9,119 nucleotides of DNA, from the NCBI GenBank assembly GCA_026713405.1, contig JAPOON010000087.1, positions 1 to 9,119 of the forward strand, written 5' to 3'. The notes beneath the pieces were generated by a model that did no database searches, was not told the DNA's origin, and saw only the letters and a program-made list of their open reading frames with translations. The stretch is from Gammaproteobacteria bacterium (GTDB lineage: Bacteria; Pseudomonadota; Gammaproteobacteria; Pseudomonadales; Azotimanducaceae_A). The first letter of the stretch is position 1; each line of letters opens with the position of its first letter. Made by a program: the position numbers and the translations under genes. Shown piece by piece: positions 6,186-9,119 of this stretch.

Positions 6186-9080
6186 CTACCGCCGGTAGCC
6201 CAGACGGAGGTACCCAACGCGGCCAGGCAGGTCGTGCACCACCTGGCTTGTGCCGATTACTCCACAGGGGAAGCAGACTGGAGGGCTCTCGGCGAAGACG
6301 TTATTGAAACCGACCGTGACCGTGATGCCGTCGCCCATCAGGGCGGGGCTGTAGCTCAGGCGCAGGTCGGTGAACATGGCGGAATCCACCTTGTTGTCGC
6401 CGGAAAGAATCATCGAGTCGGTCCAGCGAAAAGACATGGTCCCGGACCAGCGATTCTTTGCCCAGTCGACGGTGGTGACCCAGCGCAGGTCCGGAAACGC
6501 CCGCTGGAAGGTTTCGTTGGTGTGGGTGCCGGTCAGGTCGGACACCGTTTCGCTGCCGTCGATGTTCTCCGTCGTTTCCTTGTAGTCGCTGAGGAAGGTG
6601 GCGTTGAACGTAATGCCGATCTGACCGATGGGCCAGTCCGGGCTGCTGTAGGCAACGGCCACATCGAAACCGGACGAATCGATACCGCCGATGTTCTGCA
6701 ACTGGTTGTCAATGACGCCCAGCACGCCGTTCGAAGACCGCGGCGTCAGGTTGCAGAACTGCGCATCGAGCGTATCGACGCAGGCGACCAGCACATCGCT
6801 TGGGTTGAGGCCCTGGATGGCGTCGTCGATCTGCAGGTCATAGTAGTCGACCGATGCCGTCAGCCGGGCGATCCAGCCGGTATCGAAACTCGCACCCCAG
6901 ACGGCGCCCACCGTGAAGCTGTCGGACGTTTCCGGGTCGAGATTCTCGTTCCCCGCCGAGATGGCGTTCAGGCTCGGGTTCGGCTGCACGTAGGAAGTGG
7001 GCACGCCCAGGGCCGCGCAGTTGCTCATGATGTTGCCAGGCGCCGGCGCATCGCGGCCGCCGTTGGCCGAGCCGACGAGGCCGAGCACATCGCTGCAGGG
7101 ATCCTGGAAGGTGAAGTCCTCTCGCGCCGCGCCACCAAACAGTTCACCGATGTACGGCGCACGGAACCCGGTGGAGTAGGACCCGCGCAGGGAGATCTGT
7201 TCGACGGGCTGGAACAGCGTGCTGACCTTGTAGGTCACCTCGGAGCCGAAGCTGCTGTAGTCGGAAGCCCGTACCGCCCCGTTCAGTTCCCAGTACTGGC
7301 TGCCGTTGTCGACCAGCGGGACGCTCAACTCGCCGTAATACTCCGTGACGTCAAAATCGCCGTCCGTGGGGCCCGACGGGATGCCGGCGGTGTCGCCGCT
7401 GGCAGCGATGGGGTCGGGACGGAACGAGCCGTCGTGATCCCGGTACTCGATGCCCGCGGCGAAGCCCACGTCGCCCGCCGGCAGCGAGAAAATCTCGCCG
7501 GAGAAGTTGAACGCGAAGTTCTTCAGCGTCTGTTCGCTGTAATCGCGCTGGGTGTAGGTGACCCACTCGCGCATGGCCGGAGTGATCGAACCCTGGCCGT
7601 CGGGGCCCTGGCCCCCGAAAATGTTGAACGGCACGCACCCGGGCGTCGCAGCGCAGATGGCCGGATCGCCCAGCGCGGTCAGCAGTTTGGCGCCGTTGTG
7701 GGAGTTTTCCTTCTCCTGGAAACCCTGGTTGTCGCCGTAGCTGCCGTAAAGTTCCCAGAAAATCGTGCGCTCACCGAAGTCGAGGTCACCCTGGACGCCG
7801 ATGGTGGCGAAATAGGTGTCGGTATCCTGGAAGAACAGGCGGCCGCCGGATTCCAGCGGGCGGCGGCCGATGAACGCCATGGTGCCATCGGCCAGGGACA
7901 GGTCAACGCCGAACGGGTTGTAGGGGTTGTCCTTCGAGACAAAGAAATTCTCCAGGATGGGGTTACCCGCGCCGCTGCCGAGATAGAGCGGTTCGGGCGC
8001 CGCCTTGGTGTGGGACGACCGGTTCGTATAGGAGAAGGTGCCGAACACCTCGACCCGGTCCGTGAGCAAGTGACGGGCGCTGGCGAAGATGTTGACGCGC
8101 TCGTTGGGCGTGCGCAGGAAGTTGAACCCCGGCCCGTTGTAGTTGAAGCGGTCTGCGGCGGTGAAAGCGTGAAAGTCGCCGGAGGCCGGATTGTCCGGGT
8201 TGAACACGGGCTTGTTGGCGCCGCCGTCGTTCAACACGCCGTCGTTCAGGGTAATGCTGGCGCCGCCCAGGGCCGGACCGAGAATGAAGCGTCCCTGAGG
8301 TGTGAACAAGGAACAATAGGATCCGGGTACGTCGCACGTGGTCGCAAACGGATTCGGGAACGCCGAGCGATTGCGGCCCGCCGTCTCGATGCCCCGCTCG
8401 TCCCGGTAGCCCGCGCTCACCACGAAGTGCGACCGGTCGTTGCCGCCGCCGAACTTGATGCCCGCCGAAGTCGACGCGCCATCGTTGTGCGACAGGTACT
8501 CGCCGGTCTGCACATCGGCCTCGAAACCGCTGAAATTACGGTCGGTGATGATGTTGACCACGCCGCCGATCGCATCCGACCCGTAGATTGCCGAGGCGCC
8601 GTCCTGCAGGATCTCGATGCGGTTGATCATGTTGTCTGGCAGCGAGTTGAGGTCCACGGTGCCCGGCACGCCGGACGCGGAGGCGCCGGCGATCCAGCGC
8701 CGCCCGTCCACCAGGATCAGGGTGCGGATGGACTTCAGGTTGCGTAGCGCCAGTTGCACGGAACCGGCCCCGATGCCCGCCCCGTCCTGGGGAAAGCCCT
8801 GGTTGCCGGGAATGTTGAACTGCGAATTCGGCGCCGACCCGGTGATGGGCAGGTTCTGCAGCGCATCGTCCAGGTTCGTGAACCCGGAATTGACCAGGTC
8901 GTCCCGGCCCAGTTCCATCACAGCGGTTGGTTCGTTCAGGGGATCGCGCCGGATGCGCGAACCCGTGACGACCACCTCTTCGATGGACTCGGCCTCCTCA
9001 CCGAATGCCACTTCCGGTGGTATGACCGCCAGGGTCAGGGCTAGTACGGCGAGTGCAGAAAGGGGTATAACCGTTCTCAT
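6186..9080 (-). CDS. TonB-dependent outer-membrane receptor, complete
   Basis: This 964-residue TonB-dependent receptor would import an unidentified ligand through a plugged 22-strand outer-membrane barrel. Residues 1-27 form a Sec signal peptide (likely cut after EVAFG), followed by the TonB box IEEVVVTGSRIRR (33-45). The plug (about 46-180) contains LALRNLKSIRTLILVDGRR (110-128), TVDLNSLPDNMINRIEIL and DGASAIYGSDAIGGVVNIIT (160-179), typical of receptors common in marine and plant-associated Gram-negatives. Barrel hallmarks include LRGSYSTGFRAPYIGELF (631-648) and NLDPETSDSFTVGAVW (713-728). The C-terminal segment has VGFNNVFAE and HDLPGRVGYLRLGYRR. The final residue is Arg where these barrels usually end in Phe or Tyr. 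Ten cysteines form five close pairs (249/256, 476/482, 662/688, 767/776, 936/939). ATG 9080 has AAGGAG 7 bases upstream. The gene lies upstream of the YtcJ-type lipoprotein but ends at its own strong terminator. It belongs to a plug subtype different from the left receptor, so the two are not recent duplicates. Ligand unknown. Confidence 0.96.
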   Translation of the reverse strand: MRTVIPLSALAVLALTLAVIPPEVAFGEEAESIEEVVVTGSRIRRDPLNEPTAVMELGRDDLVNSGFTNLDDALQNLPITGSAPNSQFNIPGNQGFPQDGAGIGAGSVQLALRNLKSIRTLILVDGRRWIAGASASGVPGTVDLNSLPDNMINRIEILQDGASAIYGSDAIGGVVNIITDRNFSGFEADVQTGEYLSHNDGASTSAGIKFGGGNDRSHFVVSAGYRDERGIETAGRNRSAFPNPFATTCDVPGSYCSLFTPQGRFILGPALGGASITLNDGVLNDGGANKPVFNPDNPASGDFHAFTAADRFNYNGPGFNFLRTPNERVNIFASARHLLTDRVEVFGTFSYTNRSSHTKAAPEPLYLGSGAGNPILENFFVSKDNPYNPFGVDLSLADGTMAFIGRRPLESGGRLFFQDTDTYFATIGVQGDLDFGERTIFWELYGSYGDNQGFQEKENSHNGAKLLTALGDPAICAATPGCVPFNIFGGQGPDGQGSITPAMREWVTYTQRDYSEQTLKNFAFNFSGEIFSLPAGDVGFAAGIEYRDHDGSFRPDPIAASGDTAGIPSGPTDGDFDVTEYYGELSVPLVDNGSQYWELNGAVRASDYSSFGSEVTYKVSTLFQPVEQISLRGSYSTGFRAPYIGELFGGAAREDFTFQDPCSDVLGLVGSANGGRDAPAPGNIMSNCAALGVPTSYVQPNPSLNAISAGNENLDPETSDSFTVGAVWGASFDTGWIARLTASVDYYDLQIDDAIQGLNPSDVLVACVDTLDAQFCNLTPRSSNGVLGVIDNQLQNIGGIDSSGFDVAVAYSSPDWPIGQIGITFNATFLSDYKETTENIDGSETVSDLTGTHTNETFQRAFPDLRWVTTVDWAKNRWSGTMSFRWTDSMILSGDNKVDSAMFTDLRLSYSPALMGDGITVTVGFNNVFAESPPVCFPCGVIGTSQVVHDLPGRVGYLRLGYRR

Positions 9081-9087
9081 GATGTCT

Positions 9088-9093
9088 CTCCTT
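9088..9093 (-). promoter_or_regulatory. Ribosome-binding site of the complete receptor
   Basis: On the minus strand AAGGAG lies 7 bases before ATG 9080, a consensus Shine-Dalgarno at ideal spacing, consistent with strong translation. Only 39 bases of upstream sequence are in the window, so the promoter is not visible. Confidence 0.85.
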
Positions 9094-9119
9094 CAACATG
9101 GTACGAAAGCGAATAATCG

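Noticed and set aside
5799..8747. 982-codon plus-strand open frame opposite the complete receptor
   Set aside because: It runs antisense to a receptor with unmistakable family motifs, crosses the terminator and two gene ends, and its translation is rich in Arg, Gly, Ala, Val and Asp with no recognisable domain. Strong GC bias at third codon positions opens such antisense frames.

Overview
The window is GC-rich chromosomal DNA from a Gram-negative bacterium. Two large TonB-dependent outer-membrane receptors, a Lol-type lipoprotein signal and Proteobacteria-style promoter elements point to a proteobacterium, most likely a TonB-receptor-rich gammaproteobacterium. The lineage is inference; no rRNA or tRNA is present to anchor it.

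Layout. A TonB-dependent receptor, cut off by the left edge, runs leftward from 1103. A 372-base intergenic stretch separates it from a divergently transcribed, secreted amidohydrolase of the D-aminoacylase / N-acyl-D-amino-acid deacylase type (1476-2966, +). Next on the same strand, probably from its own promoter, is a CNNM (DUF21) plus CBS-pair membrane protein of the HlyC/CorC family (3065-4132, +). It converges with a YtcJ-type amidohydrolase carrying a lipoprotein signal (4150-5898, -). Upstream of that gene lies a second, complete 964-residue TonB-dependent receptor (6186-9080, -). The receptor ends at a strong intrinsic terminator (6118-6147) and the lipoprotein amidohydrolase has a candidate promoter just beyond it (6025-6054).

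How the genes may work together. Each of the two amidohydrolases is adjacent to a TonB-dependent receptor, and both carry export signals: one a cleavable Sec signal, the other a lipobox. The simplest reading is two uptake-and-hydrolysis pairs. A receptor would bring an amide, N-acyl-amino acid or peptide-like compound across the outer membrane, and a periplasmic or membrane-anchored hydrolase would cut it. This is inferred from gene order and targeting signals; no substrate can be read from the sequence. The CNNM/CBS protein looks like a housekeeping divalent-cation protein that happens to sit between the pairs.

No mobile element, CRISPR array, prophage part or RNA gene was recognised. Long open frames opposite the real genes, including a 982-codon one, are GC-driven shadows. 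I see no clearly new system. The points most worth a second look are the exported-hydrolase/receptor pairing, the altered metal-site region in the first amidohydrolase, a possible leaderless 21-codon leader ORF that overlaps the CNNM start as TGATG, and five cysteine pairs in the complete receptor.
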